A stretch of 42,528 nt of DNA, from positions 1-42,528 of the forward strand of contig JAGWIJ010000013.1 in NCBI GenBank assembly GCA_028873535.1. The letters are read 5' to 3'. Positions within the stretch are counted from its first letter, which is position 1. Each line of letters opens with the position of its first letter. The position numbers and the translations under genes were made by a program. A model generated the notes under the pieces. The model had not been told where the DNA came from. It saw only the letters and a program-made list of their open reading frames with translations, and searched no databases. Shown here piece after piece: positions 34,356 through 42,490 of this stretch. The DNA comes from Pseudomonadota bacterium (GTDB lineage: Bacteria > Pseudomonadota > Gammaproteobacteria > Burkholderiales > Ferrovaceae).

Positions 34356-35704
34356 GCAGCCGCTCCCAGCAGGGCGACGGGCAGCCAGGTGGCGCAGGCC
34401 GGCAGCAGGCAAAGGATCAGCACCGCCAGCAGCATCAGCGCGACGAACGGCAGCACGCCGCGGATCACCGCGCCAAGCGGGATATCCGGCGCGATGTTGC
34501 GGATCACGAACAGGTTGAGGCCGACCGGCGGATGGATCAGCCCCATCTCCATGACGATGGTCATCACGATGCCGAACCAGATCAGGTCGAAACCGGCGGC
34601 CTTGAGCGGTGGCAGCAGGATCGGCGCGGTCATCAGGATGATCGACACCGGCGGCAGGAAAAAGCCCAGCACCACCACCAGCAGCAGCACGGCGGCCAGC
34701 AGCACCCAGCGCGACAGGTGCAGGGCGACGATCCATTCGGCGGCTCCCTGCGAGATCTGCAGATAGCTCATCACATAGGCGTACAGCAGGGACATGCCGA
34801 CGATGAACATCAGCATGGTCGATTCGCGCAGCGTGACCTCGAGGATCGGCGCCAGTTGGGCCGGGCGCCACACGCCGTAGACCGCGGCAACCAGCAGCAG
34901 CGCCAGGATGGCACCCAGACCGGCGGTTTCGGACGGCGTGGCGTAGCCACCATAGAGCGCGCCCATCACGCCCAGCAGCAGGGTCACGAAGGGCAGCACG
35001 CGTGGCAGCATGCGGGTCTTTTCGGCCAGGCTCCAGCGATGCTGGTCAAGGTGCGCGGAGTGCACGCCGTCGCGCTGAAAGGCCAGCAGTGCCGCGCTGC
35101 GTTCGCGGCTGAACTGCCACGCGGCATAGCTGCAGAACAGGCCGACCAGCAGCAGGCCGGGCAGCACACCGGCCAGGAACAGGCGTCCCAGCGAGACCTG
35201 CGCGGCGACCGCATACAGGATCATGGTGATCGACGGCGGCAGCAGGATGCCGAGCGTGCCGCCAGCCGCGATGATGCCGGCCGCAAAGCCCGGCGAGTAG
35301 CCGCGCGCGCGCATTTCCGGGATGCCTGCCGATCCGATCGCCGAGCAGGTGGCAGGACTGGACCCTGCCATGGCGGCGAACAGCGCGCAGGCGAACACGT
35401 TGGCGATGCCGAGCCCGCCGGGAACGCGGCCGAGCCAGGCATGGATGGCCGCGTACAGGTCACCGCCGGCGCGCGAACGGCCGATGGCGGCGCCCTTGAG
35501 AATGAACAGGGGGATCGACAGCAAGGTGATGCTGGCCATCTCCTCGTAGACGTTCTGGGTGACGGTATCGAGAGCCGAGGCTGGCATGAAGCCGAACATG
35601 AACAGCACCGCGATGCCGCCCAGTGCAAACGCGATCGGCATGCCGATCAGCATCAGGCCCAGGGTGCCGGCGCCATACAGCAGCCCGATCGCCGCCGTGC
35701 TCAT
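34352..35704 (-). CDS. dctM: TRAP transporter large permease (DctM)
   Basis: 450 residues, about 12 transmembrane helices. It is the proton- or sodium-coupled membrane subunit of a tripartite TRAP transporter, starting MSTAAIGLLYGAGTLGLMLIGMPIAFALGG. Conserved DctM segments are GSSPATCSAIGSAGIPEMRARGYSPGFAAG, AAGGTLGILLPPSITMILY and GYATPSETAGLGAI, with HPPVGLNLFVIRNIAPDI near the C-terminus. The ATG overlaps the dctQ stop as ATGA, and its own stop overlaps the mdcA TTG. Being in one operon with mdc points to malonate as substrate; malonate-type TRAP systems are known in rhizobia (MatPQM). Confidence 0.93.
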   Translation of the reverse strand: MSTAAIGLLYGAGTLGLMLIGMPIAFALGGIAVLFMFGFMPASALDTVTQNVYEEMASITLLSIPLFILKGAAIGRSRAGGDLYAAIHAWLGRVPGGLGIANVFACALFAAMAGSSPATCSAIGSAGIPEMRARGYSPGFAAGIIAAGGTLGILLPPSITMILYAVAAQVSLGRLFLAGVLPGLLLVGLFCSYAAWQFSRERSAALLAFQRDGVHSAHLDQHRWSLAEKTRMLPRVLPFVTLLLGVMGALYGGYATPSETAGLGAILALLLVAAVYGVWRPAQLAPILEVTLRESTMLMFIVGMSLLYAYVMSYLQISQGAAEWIVALHLSRWVLLAAVLLLVVVLGFFLPPVSIILMTAPILLPPLKAAGFDLIWFGIVMTIVMEMGLIHPPVGLNLFVIRNIAPDIPLGAVIRGVLPFVALMLLAVLILCLLPACATWLPVALLGAAA

Positions 35705-36279
35705 GACTGCCCCCCTGCGGCGACCAGGCGCACGCCGTGGCGCGCGCCGACGCGCCAGGCGATCAGGCACTGCAGCAGCAACTGCAGGGTGAGCAGGGTC
35801 ATGCCGGCGCTCATCAGGCCGTAGGGCAGTGCCAGCGGCGGCGCCCATTCCGAAGACGTGGTCTGGCCTTCGCTCCAGGCCTCGAGCCAGAGCGTCCAGG
35901 ACTTCCACGTGAAAAAGGCGCAGAACAGCAGGGCCAGCACATCGCACAGCGCGCGGCGCAGACGATCGAGTGCCGGCGGCAGCAGGGTGGCCGCGATTTC
36001 GATACCGATGTGACCGCGACGTGCCTGGACGTGAGCGGCGCTGAAGAAAGTGGCACCGACCAGCAGGAACACCGCGACTTCATCCTGCCAGTCGGTCGGC
36101 ACCTTGAGGAAATAGCGCAACACCACACTGGCGCTCAGCACGCCGCAGGCGGCCAGCACGGCCAGCATGGCCAGCGCCAGGGCCAGACGGTTGCACCATG
36201 CCAGCACGCGCGCCGCCATGCCCAGCAGACCGTCGGCTTCGGCGTCGACCGGGGCAGTGGCGAAGGGATTGCCGCTCAC
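35701..36279 (-). CDS. dctQ: TRAP transporter small permease (DctQ)
   Basis: 192 residues with four predicted helices, as expected for DctQ, which bridges DctM and the binding protein. It begins at GTG (36279), overlapping the dctP stop as GTGA. The segment VPTDWQDEVAVFLLVGATFFSAAHVQARRGHIGIEI (about 59-95) contains the W-x-D/E-E and RGHI features typical of the family. The first 20 residues are a polar extension. It ends in an ATGA overlap with dctM. Confidence 0.92.
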   Translation of the reverse strand: MSGNPFATAPVDAEADGLLGMAARVLAWCNRLALALAMLAVLAACGVLSASVVLRYFLKVPTDWQDEVAVFLLVGATFFSAAHVQARRGHIGIEIAATLLPPALDRLRRALCDVLALLFCAFFTWKSWTLWLEAWSEGQTTSSEWAPPLALPYGLMSAGMTLLTLQLLLQCLIAWRVGARHGVRLVAAGGQS

Positions 36280-37325
36280 AGCACCTTCTCGACCAGGCGC
36301 AGGATGCGCGCGCAGCCTTCGCTGCGCGCCGCGTAGTCCTTCCAGGCGCTGTCACGCGCGATGGCCTGCCACTTCTGCACCACCGCCTCGCTGAGGTCGA
36401 ACACCTTGCCGCCCGCCTTGGCGTAGATGGCGGCCACCTGCTGGTCGTCGGCACGTGCATTGTCGAGGGCGAATTTCTCCATGTCGGCACCCAGCGCCAT
36501 GACCAGATCCTGTTCGGGCTTGCCGAGCCGCTCGAACACCTGACGCGAAATCATCAGCGGCTCGAACATGAACCAGTAGGCGTGTCCGCGGCCGGTGGTG
36601 AGGTTCTTGGCAACCTCTTCCAGGCGGAAGGAAATGAGGCTGGTGCTGGAGGTCATGGCAGCGTCGAGCGCGCCGGTCTGGAGCGCGGCGTAGATCTCGT
36701 TGGATGGCATGTTGAGCACCGCGGCGCCAGCCTGCTTGAGCACCATGTCCATCTCGCGCCCGCCACCGCGGATCTTGAGCCCTTTGGCATCGTCGGGTTC
36801 GATCACCGGCCGCGTGCGCGAGGCGACGCCGCCGGCCTGCCAGATCCAGCTGACCAGCAGCACGCCCTTGTCGGCCAGGATGTCGTACAGCGCGCGCCCC
36901 ACTTCAGCCTTGTGCCAGGCAGCGCCCTTGTCGTAGCTGGTGACGACGGCCGGCATCAGACCGATGTTGACCTCGGGCACCTCGCCGCCTGCGTAGTTGA
37001 GCGGAACCAGACTCATGTCCAGCGCGCCCTTGCGCATGGCACTGAACTGCGCCTGGGTCTTCATCAACGAGGAATTGGCGTAGACCACGCCCTTGAGTGC
37101 GCCATTGCTGCGCTTTTCCAGTTCGGCGGCGTACTGGCGGCAGAGCCGGTCGCGGAAGTCACCTTCACTGAGCGTGCCGCCCGGGAACTGGTGCGAGATC
37201 TTCAGCGACTGCGCTTCGGCGGCCTGCCCCGGCGCGGCCCAGGCTGCCAGCGCGGCTGCGCTGCCGCGCCCGAGGGTTGCCAGGGCGCTGCCGCCCTGCA
37301 GGAACTGACGACGATTCAAGGGCAT
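36276..37325 (-). CDS. dctP: TRAP transporter substrate-binding protein (DctP), Tat-type signal
   Basis: 349 residues. It begins MPLNRRQFLQGGSALATLG, with a twin-arginine motif (NRRQFLQ, residues 4-10) and a hydrophobic, Ala-rich stretch ending near APGQAAEA (about 31-38), so it is probably exported folded by Tat. The mature part is a DctP solute-binding protein: LKISHQFPGGTLSEGDFRDRLCRQYAAELEKRSNG, DDAKGLKIRGGGREMDMVLKQAGA, then PSNEIYAALQTGALDAAMTSSTS. An organic acid is bound by a conserved Arg in this family (the KIRGG region). First gene of the dctPQM-mdc operon. It is divergent from the mdcY-like regulator, with operator-like boxes in the 151-base gap. Confidence 0.93.
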   Translation of the reverse strand: MPLNRRQFLQGGSALATLGRGSAAALAAWAAPGQAAEAQSLKISHQFPGGTLSEGDFRDRLCRQYAAELEKRSNGALKGVVYANSSLMKTQAQFSAMRKGALDMSLVPLNYAGGEVPEVNIGLMPAVVTSYDKGAAWHKAEVGRALYDILADKGVLLVSWIWQAGGVASRTRPVIEPDDAKGLKIRGGGREMDMVLKQAGAAVLNMPSNEIYAALQTGALDAAMTSSTSLISFRLEEVAKNLTTGRGHAYWFMFEPLMISRQVFERLGKPEQDLVMALGADMEKFALDNARADDQQVAAIYAKAGGKVFDLSEAVVQKWQAIARDSAWKDYAARSEGCARILRLVEKVL

Positions 37326-37394
37326 GTTGGTCTCCTCAGGGATCTTGTTGGCATCGGCGTCAAATCCGCCCCGCGGCGCGCCTGTGTGGCGTTC

Positions 37395-37406
37395 TTTGTA
37401 TCCGAA
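37395..37406. promoter_or_regulatory. mdcY-type operator half (box 1)
   Basis: TTTGTATCCGAA. 8 of 12 positions match the ATTGTATACAAT palindrome that I recall being reported for Acinetobacter MdcY. It overlaps the dctP -10. Confidence 0.4.
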
Positions 37407-37423
37407 TTTGCCTTTCTTGTATA
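37395..37423 (-). promoter_or_regulatory. candidate promoter of the dctPQM-mdc operon
   Basis: On the minus strand TATACA (-35, 4 of 6), a 17-base spacer and TACAAA (-10, 4 of 6) place a start about 65 bases before dctP. The -35 lies inside the TGTATACA palindrome and the -10 inside another TTGTAT box, so a bound repressor would block both. Confidence 0.45.
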
Positions 37424-37427
37424 CATG
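37416..37427. promoter_or_regulatory. mdcY-type operator (box 2, best match)
   Basis: CTTGTATACATG, containing the perfect palindrome TGTATACA (37418-37425). 9 of 12 positions match ATTGTATACAAT. Its centre is 21 bases from box 1, and it overlaps the dctP -35. Confidence 0.6.
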
Positions 37428-37458
37428 ACGAGCCTGGGCGTATTTCACGAAACCAGGT

Positions 37459-37470
37459 TTGGCATACAAT
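37459..37470. promoter_or_regulatory. mdcY-type operator (box 3), over the regulator's own -10
   Basis: Read on the minus strand this is ATTGTATGCCAA, 9 of 12 matches to ATTGTATACAAT. Its centre is 43 bases from box 2. It covers TACAAT (37465-37470), the best -10 for the regulator gene, suggesting autoregulation. Confidence 0.45.
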
Positions 37471-37476
37471 CGCGCC

Positions 37477-38160
37477 ATGGACGACCTTTCTCCGCTGCGC
37501 TCCGACACCCCGGGCGCCACTTCCCTCGCGGACCGCATCGCCGAGGCCATTGCCACCGGCGAATATCCGCCGGGCACCCGACTGGACGAGATCGAACTGG
37601 CAGAACGCCATGGCGTGTCACGCACCCCGGTGCGCGAAGCGCTGATCCAGCTTGGTGCGGCCGGCCTGCTGACACTGCGACCGAGACGGGGTGCCGTCGT
37701 AACTGAAGTGAGCGCCCGCCAACTCATGGAGATGTTCGAAGTCATGGCGGAGCTGGAGGCGATGTGCGCGCGTCTGGCGGCGCGCCGTGCCAGCGCGGCC
37801 GACCAGCAGGCGCTGCGCGCCGCGCATCTGGGCTGCGTGGGCGCCATGCAGGCGGGTGATCCCGATGCCTACTATCTGCGCAACGAGACGTTCCACCACA
37901 CGCTGTACCGCATCGCGCATCACGGCTTTCTGGAACAGCAGGCGCTGGCCCTGAGCCGGCGTCTGCGCGCTTACCGGCGACTGCAGCTGCGCGTGCGCAC
38001 GCGCCTTTCGAGCTCGTTCGCGGAACATCAGGCCCTGGTGGACGCGGTCTGTGGCGGCGACGAGTCCGCCGCAGCGCAATGCTGCCGTGAGCACGTCAGC
38101 GTGCAGGGCGAGCGCTTTGCCGATCTGCTGGCGAGCATGGCGGCAGAGCGCCGCGCCTGA
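37477..38160 (+). CDS. mdcY: GntR/FCD family regulator of the malonate operon (MdcY-like)
   Basis: 227 residues. The N-terminal winged helix is LADRIAEAIATGEYPPGTRLDEIELAERHGVSRTPVREALIQLGAAGLLTLRPRRGAVV (18-75), a textbook GntR domain. Residues about 85-215 are an FCD ligand-binding domain with MFEVMAELEAMCARLAARRA, NETFHHTLYRIAHH and FAEHQALVDAV, whose His and Asp residues usually bind a metal contacting a carboxylate ligand. It is divergent from dctPQM-mdc, with matching boxes in between, so a malonate-relieved repressor is likely. Function is inferred from context and family. The ATG at 37477 has no ribosome-binding sequence and sits only six bases after TACAAT, so the mRNA may be leaderless. 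The TTG at 37459 is a less likely start. Confidence 0.9.
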   Translation: MDDLSPLRSDTPGATSLADRIAEAIATGEYPPGTRLDEIELAERHGVSRTPVREALIQLGAAGLLTLRPRRGAVVTEVSARQLMEMFEVMAELEAMCARLAARRASAADQQALRAAHLGCVGAMQAGDPDAYYLRNETFHHTLYRIAHHGFLEQQALALSRRLRAYRRLQLRVRTRLSSSFAEHQALVDAVCGGDESAAAQCCREHVSVQGERFADLLASMAAERRA

Positions 38161-38169
38161 TCCGGACCC

Positions 38170-39372
38170 TCAGAGCAGACCGCGGTCGGCCGGCACGGCG
38201 CCCGGCAGCACGCGCCCGAGTGCGGCGGCGTCGAGGCCGTAGGCGCGCGCGAACAGGCCGGCCAGGGTGTCCCGGTAATCGTTCAGCACCGGGTAGTCGC
38301 GATCCTGGAACAGCGTGGCACGCTGCACCGGCAACTGTTCACCGCGCACCTGGCCGCCGCGGATCGCGCCGCCGAGCACCCACAGCACGCTGCCATGGCC
38401 ATGGTCGGTGCCACGGTTACCGTTTTCGCGGAAGGTGCGCCCGAATTCGGACACCACCACCACCACGGTGTCGTTCCAGGCCGGACCGATCTCGTCGACA
38501 AAGCCGGCCAGGCCGGCGCCGAGCTGCCCGAAGCGCGCGGCCAGCGCCCCCTTGGCAGCCCCCTGTTCGACGTGCGTATCCCAGCCGCCGACGTCGACAA
38601 AGCCGATGCGGTGGCGATCGCGCATCAGGCGCGCGATACGGCGTGCCTCCTGCTCGAAGCCACGCGCATTGGCCGCCTTGCGGCCGGCCTCTTCCATCTC
38701 GACGGCAAGTTCGCGCCCCGCCTCGTCGCGCGCGGTGAAGCCCTCGGTGACAGCATCGTAGTAGGGCGTTCCGCGGTACATGGCGGCGATCAGGCTTTCC
38801 TGGCGGCCGTCCAGCACCGGTTTGGCGAGGCCACGCAGCACCACATTGGGAACGCCGCCGGCGCCGCGCAGCACCAGCGGCAGCTGGTCGGTGAAGCTGA
38901 TCGCCGTGGGGTCTCGCAGTTCGGCCACCAGCCGGCCGAGGAAGCCGCTGTCGTTGCGCGGCGGCGTACCGGGCGCGTCGCCGCGCTCGATCGCATCCTG
39001 GGTCTCGAAATGGCTGCGCGAAAGATCGGGCGTGCCCGAGAACGGCACAAAGGCCAGCTGGCCGCCGCGCCACAGGGGCAGCAGCGAACCTTCGAGCGCC
39101 GGATGCAGGCTCCAGTCGCCATCCAGCGGCAGCGCGGCGCCAGCGCTGCCGTCGCAGGCAATGGCGATGTTGGGGCGCGACTCCCGGTAGAAGTCGCCGC
39201 GCGGCACCAGCAGGCTGGCGCAATCGTAGCCGCCGCGCAGGAACACCAGCAGCAGGCGCGGCGCGCCGGCGGCAGCGGCAAGGGCGCCTCCGCGCAGCAG
39301 CATCAGTCCGCCCGCCAGCGCAGCGGACTGGCGCAGGAAGACACGGCGTGGCGTTGATGGACTGGATGGCAT
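38170..39372 (-). CDS. DUF1501 domain protein, Tat-type signal
   Basis: 400 residues. It begins with STPRRVFLRQSAALAGGLMLLRGGALAAAAGAP (6-38), a twin-arginine signal, so export by Tat is expected. The mature part is DUF1501, a sulfatase/alkaline-phosphatase-like fold family: LLLVFLRGGYDCASLLVPRGD, FSGTPDLSRSHFETQDAIERG, FVDVGGWDTHVEQGAAKGALA and VVVVSEFGRTFRENGNRGTDHGHGSVLWVLGG, the last two carrying the His/Asp metal-type residues. Substrate unknown. It starts 13 bases after the DUF1800 gene on the same strand, the usual pairing of these two families. Confidence 0.9.
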   Translation of the reverse strand: MPSSPSTPRRVFLRQSAALAGGLMLLRGGALAAAAGAPRLLLVFLRGGYDCASLLVPRGDFYRESRPNIAIACDGSAGAALPLDGDWSLHPALEGSLLPLWRGGQLAFVPFSGTPDLSRSHFETQDAIERGDAPGTPPRNDSGFLGRLVAELRDPTAISFTDQLPLVLRGAGGVPNVVLRGLAKPVLDGRQESLIAAMYRGTPYYDAVTEGFTARDEAGRELAVEMEEAGRKAANARGFEQEARRIARLMRDRHRIGFVDVGGWDTHVEQGAAKGALAARFGQLGAGLAGFVDEIGPAWNDTVVVVVSEFGRTFRENGNRGTDHGHGSVLWVLGGAIRGGQVRGEQLPVQRATLFQDRDYPVLNDYRDTLAGLFARAYGLDAAALGRVLPGAVPADRGLL

Positions 39373-39385
39373 GGCGGATCGCTCC

Positions 39386-40993
39386 TCAGTTGCGCATCAT
39401 TTCGGGCGAAGCGAGCAGCAGCAGGCTCCACTCCTGCGGCGAGCGCGCCTGCGCCAGCGCCTCGCGGGTCTGGTGGCCAAGGCCCGGCTCGACTGCGCGG
39501 TAATAGTAGGCGCTGGCCAGCTGCGGAAAGGCCGGCAGCTCATCGCCTTTGGCGCCTTCGGCGCGGAACAGTCCGGCGCTGCCGTACCCCAGCTGGCGCG
39601 CGATCTCGAAGCGCGTGGCGAACTGTCCCGGCCCGTTCCAGGCGCTGCCGGGCAAGGCATAGCCTTCCGGGGTGGCGTGACCGAAAGGCGCGTGCTGCAT
39701 GCGGTTGAGCCAGTTGAGCGCCGGCTGCAGGTTGAGGACCACGCGATCCTCGTAGGCCAGGCGGATGGATCCGATCACGAAGCGCTGGGGTGTCTTGAAG
39801 CCCTCGCCCAGACTGGCGTCGAATTCGCCGCTGCGCACCACGGCGAGCGTGAGTTCGCGCAGGTCGCCGTCGCTGGCCAGCCACACCGTCTGCAGCTGGT
39901 CGAGCAGCGGCGCACCCGGCGGATGCCCGAGCAGGAAAGTGGCGAGCCGCGCCGAGACATGACGGATGGTGGCGGGATGATGCGCAAGACGCGTGATGAC
40001 CTCGTCGAATTCGCCCCAGCCGCGGCTGTGCAGGCGCTCGCCCAGCAGCACCTTGTCGCCGAAGTCATGGCGCCCGGGGCGGTATTCCAACAGCCCTTCA
40101 CGCCGCCAGCTGTCCATGTTGCGGCCGGCGCGCGGCGGATCCTCGCCCTGCCACACGCCAAAGCCGGTGAGGGCGCGCGCCAGCTCCTGCACGTCCTTCT
40201 GGGTATAGCCGCCATCGACACCCAAGGTGTGCAGCTCCATGAGCTCGCGCGCGAAGTTCTCGTTGAGCTTGCCGGCCGCGTTGCGGTCGTTGTCGAGGTA
40301 CCGCAGCATGGCCGGATGGCTGGCACAGGCGCGCAACAGGTCCTGGAAGCGTCCCAGCACATGCGGCCGGATGGCGTGGTCGACATAGTCCGCCGCCAGC
40401 AGCGGCACATCGCCCTTGCCGATGAACACGCTGAAATGATTGGCCCAGAAGTCCGTGAGCAGTTCGCGCAGCTGCTGGTGCGAATAGACCGCCCGCCAAA
40501 GCGTTTCGAGCTGGGCCTCGCGACCCATGCGCGTGGCCGTCGCGCGCAGCGCGTCCTGCGCCTGCTTGCGCTCGGCGTCGCCGGCCAGCGCGCGCGCCGC
40601 CTTGCGCCTGCGTTCGATGTCGAGCATCAGCGGCTCGAGCGGCTGCTGGCGTGACAGGAAGCCCTGCAGACGCGCTTGCACTTCGGGCGGCAGGTCGTCC
40701 CCCGGCGCCGGATGCAGCTGCTGCTGCAGCCAGGCCTGCGCACCGCCCTGCGCCTCCGCCTCGGCAAGCAAGGCACCATTGATGCCGAAACTGAGACGAT
40801 CCAGCATGCCCACGCGGTGGGCCATTTCGCGCGAGCGGTCGACAGCAGCCTGCGGCTGTTGCGCCACGGGCGCACGCGGCTGCGGCGCCGCGCATCCGGC
40901 CGGCAGCAGGAACAATGCGAGCCAGGCAAGGCAGGCATGCGAGAGGCCTTGGGCCGGTTTGGACGACAAGGGTTTCACCCTTTCAGAGCGCAC
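39386..40993 (-). CDS. DUF1800 domain protein, exported
   Basis: 535 residues if the GTG at 40993 is used. A TTG at 40969, eight bases after AAAGGG, is an equally plausible start and would give a more compact signal peptide. The N-terminal hydrophobic stretch ACLAWLALFLLPAGC ends in a cysteine, but Pro at -3 makes a lipobox doubtful. The DUF1800 body has LDRLSFGINGALLAEAEAQGG, FWANHFSVFIGKGDVP, HPAMLRYLDNDRNAAGKLNENFARELMELHTLGVDGGYTQKDVQELARALTGFG and HPATIRHVSARLATFLLG, all family hallmarks. The function of DUF1800 is unknown. First of a two-gene unit with DUF1501, divergent from the aldehyde dehydrogenase. Confidence 0.88.
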   Translation of the reverse strand: MRSERVKPLSSKPAQGLSHACLAWLALFLLPAGCAAPQPRAPVAQQPQAAVDRSREMAHRVGMLDRLSFGINGALLAEAEAQGGAQAWLQQQLHPAPGDDLPPEVQARLQGFLSRQQPLEPLMLDIERRRKAARALAGDAERKQAQDALRATATRMGREAQLETLWRAVYSHQQLRELLTDFWANHFSVFIGKGDVPLLAADYVDHAIRPHVLGRFQDLLRACASHPAMLRYLDNDRNAAGKLNENFARELMELHTLGVDGGYTQKDVQELARALTGFGVWQGEDPPRAGRNMDSWRREGLLEYRPGRHDFGDKVLLGERLHSRGWGEFDEVITRLAHHPATIRHVSARLATFLLGHPPGAPLLDQLQTVWLASDGDLRELTLAVVRSGEFDASLGEGFKTPQRFVIGSIRLAYEDRVVLNLQPALNWLNRMQHAPFGHATPEGYALPGSAWNGPGQFATRFEIARQLGYGSAGLFRAEGAKGDELPAFPQLASAYYYRAVEPGLGHQTREALAQARSPQEWSLLLLASPEMMRN

Positions 40994-41059
40994 AACGGAG
41001 TGCTAGCATCCAACGTTCCGGGCCTTGCGTCCGTTTACATGCGACCTGCGCATCATTCC

Positions 41060-42490
41060 ATGCCGTTCACCAGTGTCAACCCTGCCACCGCGCAGCTCAT
41101 CGCAAGCCACGCCAGCTGGACCGCCGGGCAACTCGACCAGGCCCTGGAGCGCGCAGCCACGGCGCAGAAAGCCTGGGGCGCGCTGGATTTCGGGCAGCGT
41201 GCCGAACTGTTGAGCCAGGTGGCCACGCTGCTGCGCGAGCAGACCGGTTCGCTGGCGCAGCTGTCCACGCAGGAAATGGGCCGTCCGCTGAGCGAAGCGC
41301 GCGGCGAGATCGAGCGCTGCGCGCTGGTGTGCGACTACTATGCCGTGCACGCCGAACCATTCCTGGAAGAAGAGCGCATCCCGAGCGATGCCGGCAAGTC
41401 CTATGTGCGCTACGACCCGCTCGGTCTCGTTCTGGGCGTGATGCCCTGGAACTTCCCGTTCTGGCAGGTATTCCGCTTCGCGGCCGCGGCGCTGATGGGA
41501 GGCAATGGCGTGCTGCTCAAGCATGCTCCCAATGTGCAGTTGTGTGCCCAGGCGATCGAGCGCGTGTTCCGCGAGGCCGGCGTGCCGGCCGGCGTGTTCA
41601 CGCAACTGCCGATCGAGGTCGATCTGGTCGAGCGCGTGATCGCGCATCCCGCCGTGCAGGCGATCGCAGTGACCGGCTCGGAGCGCACCGGGCGCACGGT
41701 GGCGGCATTGGCCGGCAGCCACCTCAAGAAGATCGTGCTGGAACTCGGCGGCTCCGATCCCTTCGTGGTGCTCGCCGATGCTGACCTCGACCTGGTCGTG
41801 CCGCGCGCCATCCAGGCGCGTTTCACCAATGCCGGCCAGGCCTGCATAGCCGCCAAGCGCTTCATCGTGGTGCCGGAAATCGCCGAAGCCTTCGTGCAGG
41901 GCCTGCGCGCACGGATCGCGGCGCTGAAGGTGGGTGACCCCGCCAACGACCATACCCAGATCGGACCGCTGGCGCGCGCCGATCTGCGCGAGCAGCTGCA
42001 TCGCCAGGTGCAGGCCACGCTGGCGGCCGGTGCGGTGCCGCTGCTGGGCTGCGAGCCCATCGCCGGGAACGGCTGGTACTACGCACCCTCGCTGATCGAC
42101 CACGCACCGGAAGGCTGCGAAGCGCGCCAGGAAGAGCTGTTCGGTCCGGTGGCGGTGGTGATCCGCGCGCGCGACGAGAACGACGCCGTGCGCATCGCCA
42201 ACGAGACGCGCTTCGGGCTCGGCGCCAGCGTCTGGGGCCGCGACTACGAGCATGCCGAGCAGGTGGCCTTGCGCGTCGAGGCCGGCTGCAGCTTCGTCAA
42301 CGGCGTGGTCAAATCCGACCCGCGCCTGCCCTTCGGCGGCGTCAAGGCCTCGGGCCTGGGCCGTGAACTGTCCTTCCACGGCATCCGCGAATTCTGCCAG
42401 GCGCACACCGTGTGGGTGCGTGACGGCTGGGCGCCGGGCACCGAACGGCGCCGTGGCGATCGCCGCCGGGGCGATCGCCGCAGCTCCTGA
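41060..42490 (+). CDS. NAD(P)-dependent aldehyde dehydrogenase, succinate-semialdehyde dehydrogenase type
   Basis: 476 residues. The family oxidises aldehydes to acids with NAD(P). Catalytic Cys262 lies in NAGQACIAAKRF and general base Glu228 in VLELGGSDPFVV. VMPWNFPFWQVFRFAAAALMGGNGVLLKHAPN is the substrate/NAD segment, and EELFGPVAVV and LPFGGVKASGLGREL are also intact. The MPW-NFPFWQ and KHAPN forms resemble the Sad/YneI-type succinate-semialdehyde dehydrogenases; the exact substrate is not proven. The ATG at 41060 gives the usual MPFTSVNPAT start; an ATG at 41039 is possible. The last 15 residues (ERRRGDRRRGDRRSS) are a basic repeat absent from typical homologues. No ribosome-binding sequence is evident. 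Confidence 0.9.
   Translation: MPFTSVNPATAQLIASHASWTAGQLDQALERAATAQKAWGALDFGQRAELLSQVATLLREQTGSLAQLSTQEMGRPLSEARGEIERCALVCDYYAVHAEPFLEEERIPSDAGKSYVRYDPLGLVLGVMPWNFPFWQVFRFAAAALMGGNGVLLKHAPNVQLCAQAIERVFREAGVPAGVFTQLPIEVDLVERVIAHPAVQAIAVTGSERTGRTVAALAGSHLKKIVLELGGSDPFVVLADADLDLVVPRAIQARFTNAGQACIAAKRFIVVPEIAEAFVQGLRARIAALKVGDPANDHTQIGPLARADLREQLHRQVQATLAAGAVPLLGCEPIAGNGWYYAPSLIDHAPEGCEARQEELFGPVAVVIRARDENDAVRIANETRFGLGASVWGRDYEHAEQVALRVEAGCSFVNGVVKSDPRLPFGGVKASGLGRELSFHGIREFCQAHTVWVRDGWAPGTERRRGDRRRGDRRSS
42455..42484. repeat. imperfect tandem repeat encoding RRGD at the aldehyde dehydrogenase C-terminus
   Basis: Two near-copies of GGCGATCGCCGC occur 15 bases apart; each contains the palindrome GCGATCGC. 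They encode RRGDRRRGDRR at the extreme C-terminus, suggesting a recent local duplication. Confidence 0.6.
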
